Shown here piece after piece: positions 1-9,147 of a stretch of DNA of 64,000 nucleotides (positions are counted from its first letter, which is position 1; every line of letters starts with the position of its first letter). Origin of the DNA: Planctomycetota bacterium (GTDB taxonomy: Bacteria; Planctomycetota; Planctomycetia; Pirellulales; Pirellulaceae). The position numbers and the translations under genes were made by a program. Below the pieces are notes generated by a model. That model saw only the letters and a program-made list of their open reading frames with translations. It did no database searches and was not told the origin of the DNA. The stretch is taken from positions 1-64,000 of the forward strand of contig JAJDEH010000196.1 of the NCBI GenBank assembly GCA_029259935.1, written 5' to 3'.

Positions 1-1
1 C

Positions 2-607
2 GCGGAAGTCGTCTCCGAACCGAAACGTGGATATGGAGCGGCTTGCCTGCGGGGACTGCGAGCGATCGAAGACCTGATCGCCGATGGACAAGACGAACCG
101 TCAGTCGTGGCGTTTATCGATGCGGACTACAGCGACGATCCGACGCAATTGCCGGTTTTGGTCGAGCCAATTCTGAAGGGTCAAGCGGACTTCGTTCTGG
201 GTTCGCGGATCCTGGGCGAGCGTGAACAGGGCGCGATGCCGCCCCAATCCGTCTACGGAAACAAGCTGGCCTGCTTCTTGATGCGTCTGTTGTTTCATCA
301 CCGATTTACCGACTTGGGTCCGTTTCGAGCGATCGATTACCCTAAGTTGCGCCGCCTGAAAATGTGCGATACCAACTTTGGCTGGACCATTGAAATGCAG
401 ATCAAGGGCGTATGCTGGGGTCTCGAAATCCAGGAGGTTGCGGTGCCCTATCGCCGCCGAGTCGGTCGCAGCAAGATTAGCGGGACCGTCAGCGGCACGA
501 TCAAAGCGGGTGCCAAAATTTTGTATACCGTGGCCAAGTACGGGCTGCGGGGACGAAAACTTCGCGCGGAAGCGGGTACCGGCGGAAAAGGAACTGCTCC
601 GGCCTGA
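2..607 (+). CDS. Family 2 glycosyltransferase, C-terminal part (5' truncated by window)
   Basis: The reading frame is open from base 2, so the gene begins before the window; 201 residues are visible. The sequence FIDADYSDDPTQLP followed by ADFVLGSRILGERE matches the second half of the GT-A fold of family 2 glycosyltransferases of the dolichol-phosphate-mannose/polyprenol-phosphate-sugar synthase type. Here an acidic DAD motif stands at the metal-binding position and GSR closes the nucleotide-sugar pocket. The later VPYRRRVGRSKISGTVSGTIKAG is the usual basic tail of these enzymes. Such proteins transfer a sugar from a nucleotide donor to a lipid carrier or glycan at the cytoplasmic membrane. 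The donor and acceptor cannot be told from this fragment. The next gene is about 160 bases downstream on the same strand. Confidence 0.85.
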   Translation, partial: AEVVSEPKRGYGAACLRGLRAIEDLIADGQDEPSVVAFIDADYSDDPTQLPVLVEPILKGQADFVLGSRILGEREQGAMPPQSVYGNKLACFLMRLLFHHRFTDLGPFRAIDYPKLRRLKMCDTNFGWTIEMQIKGVCWGLEIQEVAVPYRRRVGRSKISGTVSGTIKAGAKILYTVAKYGLRGRKLRAEAGTGGKGTAPA

Positions 608-766
608 AGACGGGGATTGCTCTTTCGCACCGGTACCGTTGTTGCAATCCCGGAACTTGTCCACAATACACGAAGAGGCGAAGCCCGGTTGTCGCGCGAG
701 TCCGTTAATTCGGGCGACACGTGATTCGGGCGACACGAATACCATAGCGAACGAGAGGATGCCCCC

Positions 767-2362
767 ATGCGACTGTTACTTCTTTGGATCGTTTGCTGGG
801 CTGTCGTCGGCTCTATCGGGATTGGCCTCGTGGGTTGCGGCGACACCCGTCCGTCGGTTACTGAATCTTCGCGGACGACGCCCGAGAACGAGATTCAGGA
901 ACCGCCCTCCGTTTCAGACGATGATTCGAACCGGGACAATGATGTCCAGGGTGATAATGCCCAAGCCGTTCGACCAGGCCGCGGCAAACCGGTCACAACC
1001 AATGAAGGCACGGCCTCCGATAAGGCGGCCGGTGCGGGTCAAGCGGATCCCGTGAAACAAGGACCGCCCGCGGTCGCCGCTGATGACGACAAGCCGAAGT
1101 CGGCGATTGAAACTTCCTACATCACGCAACAGTTCGTGGCCGCGGTTGCATTTCGTCCCGAGCGAATACTCGAATCGTCGCTGGCCCAACCTCTGCCCCC
1201 CACTTTTTTTAGCGACGTGACGGGGCGCTAGGTCGTAGATTTCCGCAAGGTCGTTGATGGTATCTTACTTTTCGATCCGCTTCCTGACGGAGCCTTTGAC
1301 GCGGCCGAACAGGGACCGACCGCGGACCCGCCGCCGACAAAGAAACCGACGACCGAACCCAAAGCTGTGGTTGACGCCGAGCCCGACACCTCCGATCCGC
1401 CAGCGGAAGGCGAACCGGATTTCCGTGGACTCTTTATCGGCCTGGAACCTGAGCCAGAACTGGCGCAGGGTATCGAGGCATCGCCGTTCGTCTTTGATCC
1501 GAAGACCGCCCTGTATCAGCCCACATTCGTAACTCAGATTTATCGATTCGACGATCGGTTCGAAGCGCTCACTTTCTTAACGTCGGTAACCATTGAGCAT
1601 GGGCTCAAGATAGAGGAAACATTCGACGTCACCGCTTCCGACGGTACGACCAGAGAAGATATTTACTACCGGCACGTGCCGCCTTCCAAGGAGTGGGTCC
1701 AAGCCAATCCCGAGTTTAATGCCAAACTAGCGGTTGTTTATTTGGATGAGTACGAGAGCCGCCGGGAACAGGCCGACGAAGACACCCTCTGGTCGGTCGT
1801 GATATGTTCCGAACAGCAAATGAAGAAAATGCTCGCCGCGAAGCCAACACACAGCCCGCTCGTCGATCGTCTGCGCAAAGCGAATTCCGAGCATGAAGTC
1901 TCCGCGGTCATGGTTTCGTCGCCTTTGGGCAACGTCGTCGCCGAGTTGAAAGACACGCTGAAATCCTCGGGCGCGGAGTTGGCTCTTGTGAACTCGTTGC
2001 ATTCGCTGGACGCAGCCACGATAAGCTTGGATGTCGACGGCGAGTACCTGCTGGAAGCGGCGAGTGGCGGCGACGCGGAATCCTCCGAGCCGTTGTGGTT
2101 GCAGGCAAAGAACGGACTGATCGCTCTACTGGAACAGAGAAAAAGGGGCCTTGCGATAAATGCCGCCGATGCGGTTGAAACCGGCAAGGTACTGCTCGAA
2201 ACCGAGGCGGCCGTCGACGGCAACCGCGTGCGATTGATCCGGCCCGATCACCAGCGTCTTTTGCGGGAAGCGATCCAGGGGGTTTGTCAGGCCATCAGCA
2301 TTCCACGCCAAGGCCTGGACCGCGCGATTCCGGAAGAAGTGAAGAAGAAGCTTGAAGATTGA
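767..2362 (+). pseudogene. Secreted lipoprotein interrupted by an in-frame amber codon
   Basis: An ATG at 767 begins a lipoprotein signal (hydrophobic run, then LVGCGD, cysteine at about residue 24). The frame stops at TAG 1229-1231, yet the same frame stays open for another 377 codons to the TGA at 2360-2362. Sequence on both sides reads as one protein: FVAAVAFRPERILESSL before the stop and VVDFRKVVDGILLFDPLP after it, with no break in the Asp/Glu/Pro-rich style. One base change (for example CAG to TAG) explains it. Read through, the product is about 531 residues: lipoprotein anchor, acidic low-complexity linker (residues 25-110), then a domain I do not recognise. If the stop is real, only a 154-residue N-terminal fragment is made, or the 3' part starts internally near 1367. 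A base error is the main alternative. Confidence 0.7.
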
Positions 2363-2375
2363 ATTCGTCGGCAAG

Positions 2376-2419
2376 TCGCCATTTCATCGAGTTCATCTCG
2401 CCATTTCATCGAGTTCATC
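2376..2419. repeat. Two tandem copies of a 22-base unit
   Basis: The unit TCGCCATTTCATCGAGTTC plus ATC occurs at 2376-2397 and again, identical, at 2398-2419, in the gap between the lipoprotein gene and recA. A third partial match (AATTTCATC) follows. It is non-coding on the plus strand and looks like a recent slippage duplication. No regulatory role is evident. Confidence 0.8.
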
Positions 2420-2638
2420 GGGAATTTCATCCAAAGGCGGGGCTGCTCACGGCCCCATTGCCTGGGGCATGACCAGAGGTGTCATTGCGGCAGCGAATAC
2501 ATAGGTATCGACAGCGGAATTGAATTCGCTGACGAAATCTGCAATAGTATTCATATGTTCAGTACTTCGGAGAATCGAAGCCGGTTGCTCGCTGACCGCT
2601 TGCAGCCAGCCACGCTCTGACACATAAAGGAGGTTTTG

Positions 2639-3844
2639 ATGGTCACCGCAAACGCAACGAAGCCAAACTCCGCGAAGCTCAACGCGGCCAAGACAAACAC
2701 AGCGAAGGCAGACATGGCGAAGAAGGGCAAGGGATCTCGTTCGGGCAGCAACGGTGGAAAGAAGGCCGCATCGGCCGTGGAAACCATGTTGCAGCAGAAT
2801 TCGAATCTAAAGACCGCCGTCCAACAAATTGAAAAGCAGTTCGGCGACGGTGCAATCATGCCGCTGGGCAGCGAGCGCCGAAAACGCATTGAAGGAATCC
2901 GTACGGGCAGTTTGTCCTTGGATGTGGCGCTGGGAGGCCAAGGGATTCCGCGGGGCCGCGTGATTGAAATCTTTGGGCCGGAGTCCAGTGGCAAAACGAC
3001 GCTCGCCTTGCATGTCATCGCGCAAGCTCAAAAGAAAGACGGTGTCGCGGCGCTGATTGATGCGGAACACGCTTTTGATCCCAGTTGGGGTAAGAAACTG
3101 GGAGTGGAATTGGATACGCTGCTCGTCAGCCAGCCCAACAGCGGCGAAGAAGCGATGCAGATTACCGAGATGCTGATTAAATCGAATGCCGTCGACGTGG
3201 TCGTCATCGATTCGGTGGCCGCTCTGGTGCCACGTCAAGAATTGGAAGGCGAAATTGGCGACTCGCACGTCGGTCTGCAAGCCCGTTTGATGAGCCAGTC
3301 GATGCGGAAGCTGACCGGAGCGATCAACAAATCCAAAACTTCCGTGATTTTCATCAACCAGATTCGAGAAAAAATTGGCGTTATGTTTGGCAGCCCGGAG
3401 ACAACTCCCGGCGGTCGCGCGTTGAAGTTTTACAGTTCGTGCCGCATCGATGTACGCCGCATCGGGCAACTCAAGGATGGCGAAGATGTGATTGGCCAGC
3501 GCGTGCGGGCCAAGGTCGTCAAGAACAAAGTCGCGCCTCCGTTTCGGATGGCCGAATTTGACATGCTTCATACGTGCGGTATCAGTTACGAAGGGGATAT
3601 TCTCGATTTGGCGGTCGAGCACAAGATCGTCAATCGGAGCGGTTCTTGGTTCAAATACGGCGAATCGTATTTGGGACAAGGCAAGGAAAAAGCACGCAAC
3701 TTCATGATTGAGAATCCCGATGTCACCGAAGAGTTGAAGGAAAAGGTGCTGGTGGCGGGCGGTTACGCCTTGGATGGCGAAGCGGCGCCGGAGAACGGTG
3801 CAACACCAGAGAATGGTGAAACGTCGGAGGAAGTGAATTCGTAA
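2639..3844 (+). CDS. recA: RecA recombinase
   Basis: RecA forms filaments on single-stranded DNA, drives strand exchange and triggers LexA-type self-cleavage. The ATP site is clear: GPESSGKT at residues 113-120, and [12 protein letters not shown] is Walker [14 protein letters not shown] with GGRALKFY matches the DNA-binding loop region and the conserved GGxALKFY. The start is ATG 2639, five bases after a perfect AAAGGAGG at 2626-2633; a TTG directly before it is less likely. The product is 401 residues. It carries about 45 extra N-terminal residues, rich in Lys, Ala and Asn, compared with the usual start near the IEKQFG motif, so a basic tail precedes the polymerisation helix. The last 20 residues are acidic (Glu/Asn-rich), as in other RecA proteins. 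The HtrA-like gene follows after 15 bases. No LexA box was recognised. Confidence 0.98.
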   Translation: MVTANATKPNSAKLNAAKTNTAKADMAKKGKGSRSGSNGGKKAASAVETMLQQNSNLKTAVQQIEKQFGDGAIMPLGSERRKRIEGIRTGSLSLDVALGGQGIPRGRVIEIFGPESSGKTTLALHVIAQAQKKDGVAALIDAEHAFDPSWGKKLGVELDTLLVSQPNSGEEAMQITEMLIKSNAVDVVVIDSVAALVPRQELEGEIGDSHVGLQARLMSQSMRKLTGAINKSKTSVIFINQIREKIGVMFGSPETTPGGRALKFYSSCRIDVRRIGQLKDGEDVIGQRVRAKVVKNKVAPPFRMAEFDMLHTCGISYEGDILDLAVEHKIVNRSGSWFKYGESYLGQGKEKARNFMIENPDVTEELKEKVLVAGGYALDGEAAPENGATPENGETSEEVNS

Positions 3845-3859
3845 CGAAAGATATGTTCC

Positions 3860-5290
3860 ATGATGCCTTGTAGAGCGGTCGCGGCGATTTTATTGATGGT
3901 CCTTTTTGCCGGCGGTGCACGCGGGCAAGACCCGGATCAGCTTACAGGTCTGCAGGCCGCCCTGATCATGGAAAAGGCGATGGTCGATTCGATCGCCCGT
4001 GCCGAGAAATCGGTCGTGGCGATCGCTCGCATTCGCCTCGGTGGCCCCGAAGCCAAAGCGGACCCCACGGATCCCCAGTTCGTGCCTCACGAATATGGCA
4101 CTGGTGTCGTCATCGATCAGGCGGGATTGATCCTTACGAACTACCATGTTCTCGGCGATCCCGATCCCGACAAAAACACCTATTACGTGTGGATTGATCG
4201 CAAACCCTTTCGCGTTCAAGAAGTGTTGGCGGCGGACCCTTGGAATGACCTGGCCGTACTGGAGATCGACGCCAAAGGGCTTCAGCCAATTACCTTCGGT
4301 GATGGATCGAAGGTGAAGAAAGGGCAGATTGTCTTCGCTTTGGGAAATCCGTATGCGATCGCCCGAGATGGCCAAGTCAGCGCCAGTTGGGGGATCATTT
4401 CCAACGTGTCGCGCAAGGCTACGAGAAAGCCAACCGAATCTAACCGGCGCGCGGAGCCTGGTGGGACGCTGCATCATCTGGGCACCTTAATTCAGACTGA
4501 CGCCAAGCTGAACATGGGTACCAGTGGCGGCGCCCTGATCAATCTTAAAGGTGAAATGATTGGGCTTACCACGTCGGTCGCCGCCATGCAGCAGTATGAA
4601 CAATCGGCCGGCTTCGCCATTCCCGTGGACGATGTCTTTCGCCGTGTCGTGAACGAGTTAAAAAAGCGCGAGACGCCCGACTTCGGATTTCTGGGGGTCC
4701 AAGTTAAACCGCTGGCAACCGAACAGCGACAGCAAGGCCGAATTGGAGTGGAACTTGAGGGTGTCGTGCCCGGCACGCCGGCCGGTCAAGCCGGTCTAAG
4801 GCCGGGTGATATTCTGACTCACGTCAACGACAAGCCGATTCGGGACCACATCGAGTTGATGCGCGAACTGGCGAAGCAGCCAGCGGCGGCCAGTGTCCGC
4901 GTGGCCTTCCAACGAGGACCGCTCACTCAAACCCGAAGTGTCAAACTTTCGAAGAAGTATATTGAGTCGACCAGGCCCAGTTACTCCAGCCGTGAAAAAC
5001 CAGCATGGCGTGGCGTACGCGTCGACTTTGCGACCGCGATTCCCCACTTCTTTTACAAATCCCACCAGATCGACCCCAACGGGTGCGTGGCGATCGTCGA
5101 GGTGGATCGGGAATCAGCCGGCTGGAAGTCTGGGTTGCGGCCTTGGACTTTCGTGAACTTCGTGGACGGCGAAAGGGTCTCTACTCCGAAAGACTTTTAT
5201 GGCGCGGTTCAGAAACGGTCGGGCAACGTTCGACTACGACTGACCGTCGCTGAAGGGTCCAATACGCCGATTCGAACCGTCTCACCTTAG
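3860..5290 (+). CDS. HtrA/DegP-like secreted serine protease with PDZ domains
   Basis: A 476-residue protein with an N-terminal signal peptide (hydrophobic AAILLMVLFAGGARG, cleavage probably before QDPDQ). The trypsin-like catalytic triad is visible: His96 in LTNYHVLGD, Asp130 in WNDLAVLEID and Ser222 in GTSGGALIN. After the protease domain come a PDZ domain at about 275-360 (LGVQVKPLA, GQAGLRPGDIL) and a second, more diverged one at about 385-470 (AGWKSGLRPWTFVNFVDG). This is the layout of periplasmic DegP/HtrA quality-control proteases, which degrade or hold misfolded envelope proteins. The nucleophile motif is GTSGGA rather than the usual GNSGGP, a tolerated variant. It lies 15 bases after recA, so the two may be co-transcribed, though no functional link is expected. 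Confidence 0.93.
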   Translation: MMPCRAVAAILLMVLFAGGARGQDPDQLTGLQAALIMEKAMVDSIARAEKSVVAIARIRLGGPEAKADPTDPQFVPHEYGTGVVIDQAGLILTNYHVLGDPDPDKNTYYVWIDRKPFRVQEVLAADPWNDLAVLEIDAKGLQPITFGDGSKVKKGQIVFALGNPYAIARDGQVSASWGIISNVSRKATRKPTESNRRAEPGGTLHHLGTLIQTDAKLNMGTSGGALINLKGEMIGLTTSVAAMQQYEQSAGFAIPVDDVFRRVVNELKKRETPDFGFLGVQVKPLATEQRQQGRIGVELEGVVPGTPAGQAGLRPGDILTHVNDKPIRDHIELMRELAKQPAAASVRVAFQRGPLTQTRSVKLSKKYIESTRPSYSSREKPAWRGVRVDFATAIPHFFYKSHQIDPNGCVAIVEVDRESAGWKSGLRPWTFVNFVDGERVSTPKDFYGAVQKRSGNVRLRLTVAEGSNTPIRTVSP

Positions 5291-5376
5291 CATTATTTAC
5301 CGCCACATCGGACGTTACCTGCGAGCGGTTCGAGCTTTGGGTGATCTTGCCTTGACACGCTTGGCGCAGAATTTTG

Positions 5377-5407
5377 TTGTCGACTAACGCCAACGGTGCC
5401 GTATAAT
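5377..5407 (+). promoter_or_regulatory. Candidate promoter for a leaderless antitoxin transcript
   Basis: A consensus -10 box TATAAT lies at 5402-5407, with a weak -35 candidate TTGTCG at 5377-5382 (19-base spacing). The antitoxin ATG is at 5414, about seven bases after the -10 box, where transcription would start. There is no Shine-Dalgarno sequence between them, so the mRNA would be leaderless. Start-site placement is inferred from spacing only. Confidence 0.5.
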
Positions 5408-5413
5408 TTTGGT

Positions 5414-5677
5414 ATGAGAACGCCACTTTCCAATGAGCAGCGGCAGGCGCTAGTTCGACAGCCCGAAGGGATCGAGGTGCATGATTACGAGACGCAAAAG
5501 GTGTACTTCCTTGCTGATGCCGCTCTGCATCAGCAAGCCATGGAAGCTCTGCACAAGCAACAAGAGTACAATGCGATCCAACGCGGCATAGATGACCTGG
5601 AAGCCGGAAGAGTCACTCCGCTGGACGAAGCCGACCAGCAGATGCGGGACGAGTTGGGATTCCCGCCGGGGAGATGA
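5414..5677 (+). CDS. Putative antitoxin of a ParE/RelE-type module
   Basis: An 87-residue, acidic, Gln/Glu-rich protein directly upstream of a toxin-like frame, whose ATG overlaps this stop as ATGA (5674-5677). Small size, the overlapping order antitoxin then toxin, and the toxin type point to an antitoxin that would bind and neutralise the toxin and probably autoregulate. Residues DDLEAGRVTPLDEADQQMRDELG at the C-terminus resemble the helical toxin-binding tail of antitoxins of this sort. I do not recognise a specific DNA-binding fold. ATG 5414 is preferred over the upstream GTG 5396, because the TATAAT box would lie inside the longer version. The start has no ribosome-binding site. Confidence 0.65.
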   Translation: MRTPLSNEQRQALVRQPEGIEVHDYETQKVYFLADAALHQQAMEALHKQQEYNAIQRGIDDLEAGRVTPLDEADQQMRDELGFPPGR

Positions 5678-6023
5678 GCTACTCCGTTGTCATTTCTGAT
5701 GCCGCCCGGCAGGAAGTTGTTTCCGCCGCGCGGTGGTGGGCCGCACACCATTCTGTCGAGGAGGCTCAACGCTGGTACGACGGAATTCTCCAGGCTCTTA
5801 ACGCCTTGATGATTCGCCTGAGTCTCATCCTCTTGCGGCGGAGAATGCCACCTTCCCTTACACGATCCGTGAAATGCACTACGGTTTGTCGGTCCGCCCA
5901 CCACACAGGGCAGTTTTTACGCTTGCGGGCGAAGATGTTGTTGTGCTAACTGTTCGCCACGTCGCCCAGGATCGGATTACACCTACCCAAATCGAAACCT
6001 CTCATCCCGGGGATCAGCCATGA
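5674..6023 (+). pseudogene. ParE/RelE-family toxin with a -1 base frameshift
   Basis: The frame opens with SYSVVISDAARQEVVSAARWW and EEAQRWYDGILQAL, typical of the ParE/RelE toxin fold (plasmid-stabilisation family). After residue 44 (about base 5808) the frame loses protein character and ends at 5949. Moving to the frame that begins at 5808 restores the family's second half: DDSPESHPLAAENATFP, IREMHYGLSVRPPHRAVF and VVVLTVRHVAQDR, ending at TGA 6021-6023. One missing G after TTG at 5806-5808 explains the break. An intact gene would give about 116 residues. So the toxin is probably dead while the antitoxin in front is intact. A sequencing error would be the alternative. Confidence 0.8.
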
Positions 6024-6257
6024 GCGGACGAAAGGGCGCACCATCCGGCAAGATCGCTGCGGTCGCGGAGCATGGATGCCGGTCGCCGTTCGACAATCGG
6101 CCATTTTTTGGCCCACGAAGGTCGAGCAGCGCCTGCTGAATTCCTGGCGTCCATCAACTGGTGGCTTGGCCGCCTTCGCCTAGTCCAATCCTCTTTCTGG
6201 CTATATCATAACCCTCTGGTTTCAATTCGCTCTCTTGCCCAGCCCCTCCATCACATT

Positions 6258-9095
6258 ATGAAAACCGACGAACTGCGGGAAAAGTACCTGGACTTTTACG
6301 TTGGCAAAGGGCACACACGTTGTGACAGTGATGTGCTGGTCCCCACTTGGGACCCTTCCGTGCTGTTCACTCCCGCCGGCATGAACCAGTTCAAGGATCA
6401 CTTTCTGGGCAAGGTCAAGCTCGATTTCACCCGGGCCACGACTTGTCAAAAGTGTCTGCGCACGGGCGACATCGATAACGTGGGCCGCACGGCCTATCAC
6501 CACACGTTTTTCGAGATGATGGGCAACTTTAGCTTTGGCGACTATTTCAAGCGCGACGCAATCCACTGGGCTTGGGAGTTTCTAACGGACAAAAAGTGGC
6601 TCGGCATCGATCCCGCCCGATTGACGGTCAGCGTGTATAAGGACGACGACGAGGCGGCACAAATCTGGTCGAAGGAAATCGGCCTTTCGCACGACCGGAT
6701 CGCCCGCCTGGACGAAGATGAAAACTTTTGGCCCGCCAGCGCGCCTAGCGAAGGGCCCGATGGCGTGTGCGGACCTTGTAGCGAGATCTTTTATCACAAC
6801 GAAAAAGGCAGCGAAGTCGAGATTTGGAACTTGGTCTTCACGCAGTTCAATCGAGTGGGCAGCCCGCCGGACAACCTGCGCCCGCTGCCCAGCAAGAACA
6901 TCGATACAGGCATGGGACTCGAACGCACCGCGGCGACCCTGCAAGGCGTTGAAACGAATTTTCATATCGACATCCTGATGCCGATCGTCCAAGCCGCCGC
7001 TGAGGTTTGCGGAAGGAAGTACGAGTTTGAGAGTGATGAAGGTCGCCGTCTGCGGCGCATTACGGACCATGTCCGCGCATGCACCATGGCGATTCATGAA
7101 AACGTCTATCCCGGTCCGCAAAAAGAAAAGTACGTGATTCGTCGGTTGCTGCGGCGCGCTGTCGTCGATGGCTATCAGTTAGACCGCCGGGAGCCGTTCT
7201 TGCATCAAATCGTTCCCGCCGTGGTTGAGAGTATGAAGGCAGGTTATCCCGAACTGGAAGAAACCGCGGAACGGGTGACTGGCGTTGTTCAACGCGAGGA
7301 AGAACAATTCCTTGAGACGCTCCATCGCAGCCTGCCGAAGATCGAGGAATTGATCCAAACCGCGAAACGTGACGGCCGTGTCTTGGTAGATGGTCGAAAG
7401 GCATATCATCTGTACGAAACCTATGGGGCACCGCCGGAATTGATCGGAACGCTAGCCGAGGAAGCCGGTTTGACCATGAATTGGGACGAGTTCAAGCCGG
7501 ATGACACTCCAACCACGCCGTCCGACGGACCAATCATTACGGAAGTCTTCCGGCAAGGTCCCATCGATCAGATCAAAAAATCGATCTCCAAGTCCACGGA
7601 GTTCCTTGGATATGACGAGACAACTTGCAGCGCTCATGTGAGAGCTCTGGTCGAGTTGCCGGAGGAAAAACCTGAAGATGAGTTGAGTGGCAAACTGCGC
7701 GAAGACTTCGCCGAGGCGGGCAGCCCGAAGCAACTCATCGTGATCCTCGATCGTTCGCCATTCTACGGCGAATCCGGTGGTCAAGTCGGTGACCAAGGAC
7801 AACTGAATGGTACGGAGTGTTCGTTCCGCGTTATTGATACAAAACGTGATGGGGATCTTATTAAACACTACGGGTACCTAGAGGCGGGACGTATTGCCGT
7901 GGGTCAGGCCATAAACGCCCAAGCTGACGTTTCTCGCCGGCAAGGAATCCGTCGCGCTCATTCGGCAACGCATATTCTGCATTACGCTCTGCAAAAAAAC
8001 CTTGGCTCCCACGCGCAGCAACAAGGTTCAAAAGTCGACGACGATCTATTGCGGTTTGATTTTACGAACCTCTCGCCCGTATCCACCGAGCAACTTGCGG
8101 CCATCGAACAAGATGCCAACGAGAAAATTCGTGCCGGCGATTCGATCACAGCGCAAGTGTTGCCACTGGCCGAGGCACGAGAGGCGGGTGCCATGATGCT
8201 GTTCGGCGAAAAATACCCCGACCCAGTGCGGATGATCTCGATGGGTCAGTTCAGCAAGGAACTCTGCGGAGGAACGCATTTAGACAACACCAGCGAAGTG
8301 CGTTCCTTGGAGGTTACGTCCGAAGAAGGCGTCTCGGCCGGAGTGCGGCGGATTATCGCATTGACCGGCGAGAAGGCGACTCAGCATGTCGAGCAAACAA
8401 CGGATGCACTTGCTGCGGCGGCCAAGCACCTTGAGGTTGGCGTGGCCAAGGTACCTCAGGCCGCCCGCGAGCTGATGCAAACCGTTCGCGATCTAAAGAA
8501 GCAATTGTCGACTGGATCAAAGTCCGCCGATGACAAAGAAAACCCGCCTCCCGCCGGTACCTCCGCGGAGCTATCGTACGCCGATACGAAGGCCGCCCTT
8601 CGCGAAACGGCGCGCCTGCTGAATGTGAACCCTTTCGAGGTACCCGACCGGATCGTGTCGATGCTTGGCGAAGTAACGAGCCTTACCCAGCAGGTCGAGG
8701 AAATGGCCGAGTCGGGTGAACTCTCGGCAGAGACCTTGCTTGAGAAAGCCGAGGAGATCGATGGTGTCCAAGTGGTGGTTGAAGAGACTCGCGGAGCCAA
8801 TCCCAACTTGATGCGACAGTTGATTGACCAGATTCGCAAAAAGACCGAGTCGAGCGCCGTGCTGCTGGCAACTTGCCAGGGTGATAGCAAGGTGGTACTC
8901 GTGGCGGGGGTCAGTCGCAATCTGGTCGACCGCGGTTGTAGCGCCGGCAATTGGGTCCGCGAAGTCGCTCCCGTCGTCGGCGGCGGTGGCGGCGGCAAAC
9001 CCGATATGGCGCAAGCGGGCGGAAAAAACCCCGACAAAGTCCCCGAGGCGCTCGTCAAAGCCAAGGAAGAAATTAGCCGTCAATTGGCGACGTAA
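6258..9095 (+). CDS. alaS: Alanine--tRNA ligase
   Basis: This enzyme charges tRNA-Ala with alanine and clears mischarged Ser/Gly. The 945-residue product starts at ATG 6258 (MKTDELREKYLDFYVGKGH), which matches the family's N-terminus; the open frame runs further upstream to 6072 but that part does not resemble AlaS. In order: class II catalytic domain with LFTPAGMNQFKDHFLG (about residues 35-50) and a tRNA-recognition region; an editing domain with the zinc-binding motifs HSATH and CGGTH; and a C-terminal oligomerisation/C-Ala region ending in the Gly-rich VGGGGGGKPDMAQAGG. The C-terminal region includes an extra stretch rich in Lys, Ser and Pro (SKSADDKENPPPAGTS). A strong hairpin follows the stop. 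Confidence 0.98.
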   Translation: MKTDELREKYLDFYVGKGHTRCDSDVLVPTWDPSVLFTPAGMNQFKDHFLGKVKLDFTRATTCQKCLRTGDIDNVGRTAYHHTFFEMMGNFSFGDYFKRDAIHWAWEFLTDKKWLGIDPARLTVSVYKDDDEAAQIWSKEIGLSHDRIARLDEDENFWPASAPSEGPDGVCGPCSEIFYHNEKGSEVEIWNLVFTQFNRVGSPPDNLRPLPSKNIDTGMGLERTAATLQGVETNFHIDILMPIVQAAAEVCGRKYEFESDEGRRLRRITDHVRACTMAIHENVYPGPQKEKYVIRRLLRRAVVDGYQLDRREPFLHQIVPAVVESMKAGYPELEETAERVTGVVQREEEQFLETLHRSLPKIEELIQTAKRDGRVLVDGRKAYHLYETYGAPPELIGTLAEEAGLTMNWDEFKPDDTPTTPSDGPIITEVFRQGPIDQIKKSISKSTEFLGYDETTCSAHVRALVELPEEKPEDELSGKLREDFAEAGSPKQLIVILDRSPFYGESGGQVGDQGQLNGTECSFRVIDTKRDGDLIKHYGYLEAGRIAVGQAINAQADVSRRQGIRRAHSATHILHYALQKNLGSHAQQQGSKVDDDLLRFDFTNLSPVSTEQLAAIEQDANEKIRAGDSITAQVLPLAEAREAGAMMLFGEKYPDPVRMISMGQFSKELCGGTHLDNTSEVRSLEVTSEEGVSAGVRRIIALTGEKATQHVEQTTDALAAAAKHLEVGVAKVPQAARELMQTVRDLKKQLSTGSKSADDKENPPPAGTSAELSYADTKAALRETARLLNVNPFEVPDRIVSMLGEVTSLTQQVEEMAESGELSAETLLEKAEEIDGVQVVVEETRGANPNLMRQLIDQIRKKTESSAVLLATCQGDSKVVLVAGVSRNLVDRGCSAGNWVREVAPVVGGGGGGKPDMAQAGGKNPDKVPEALVKAKEEISRQLAT

Positions 9096-9100
9096 TTTGG

Positions 9101-9131
9101 CGTAGGTCACTCTCGTCGAAAGTGACCTACG
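9101..9131. terminator. Terminator between alaS and the converging gene
   Basis: Perfect 11-base inverted repeat CGTAGGTCACT (9101-9111) and AGTGACCTACG (9121-9131) with a nine-base loop, followed on the plus strand by GCCTTTTCG. It starts six bases after the alaS stop and also lies 17 bases beyond the stop of the minus-strand gene at 9148, so it could end transcripts from both sides. The T-run is short. Confidence 0.8.
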
Positions 9132-9147
9132 GCCTTTTCGTCATCCG

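Noticed and set aside
1229..1231. Pyrrolysine or other recoding of the amber codon
   Set aside because: No amber-suppressor signal is seen, and no catalytic site lies there. A mutation or error is simpler.
2807..3679. Long minus-strand frame opposite recA
   Set aside because: It is the antisense of the conserved recA sequence and has no protein family character or ribosome-binding site.
5800..5815. Programmed frameshift in the toxin gene
   Set aside because: No slippery heptamer or downstream structure is evident, so a base loss is more likely.
6072..6257. Upstream extension of alaS
   Set aside because: The 62 extra residues do not match AlaS, and the family start MKTDELREKYLDFY is at 6258.
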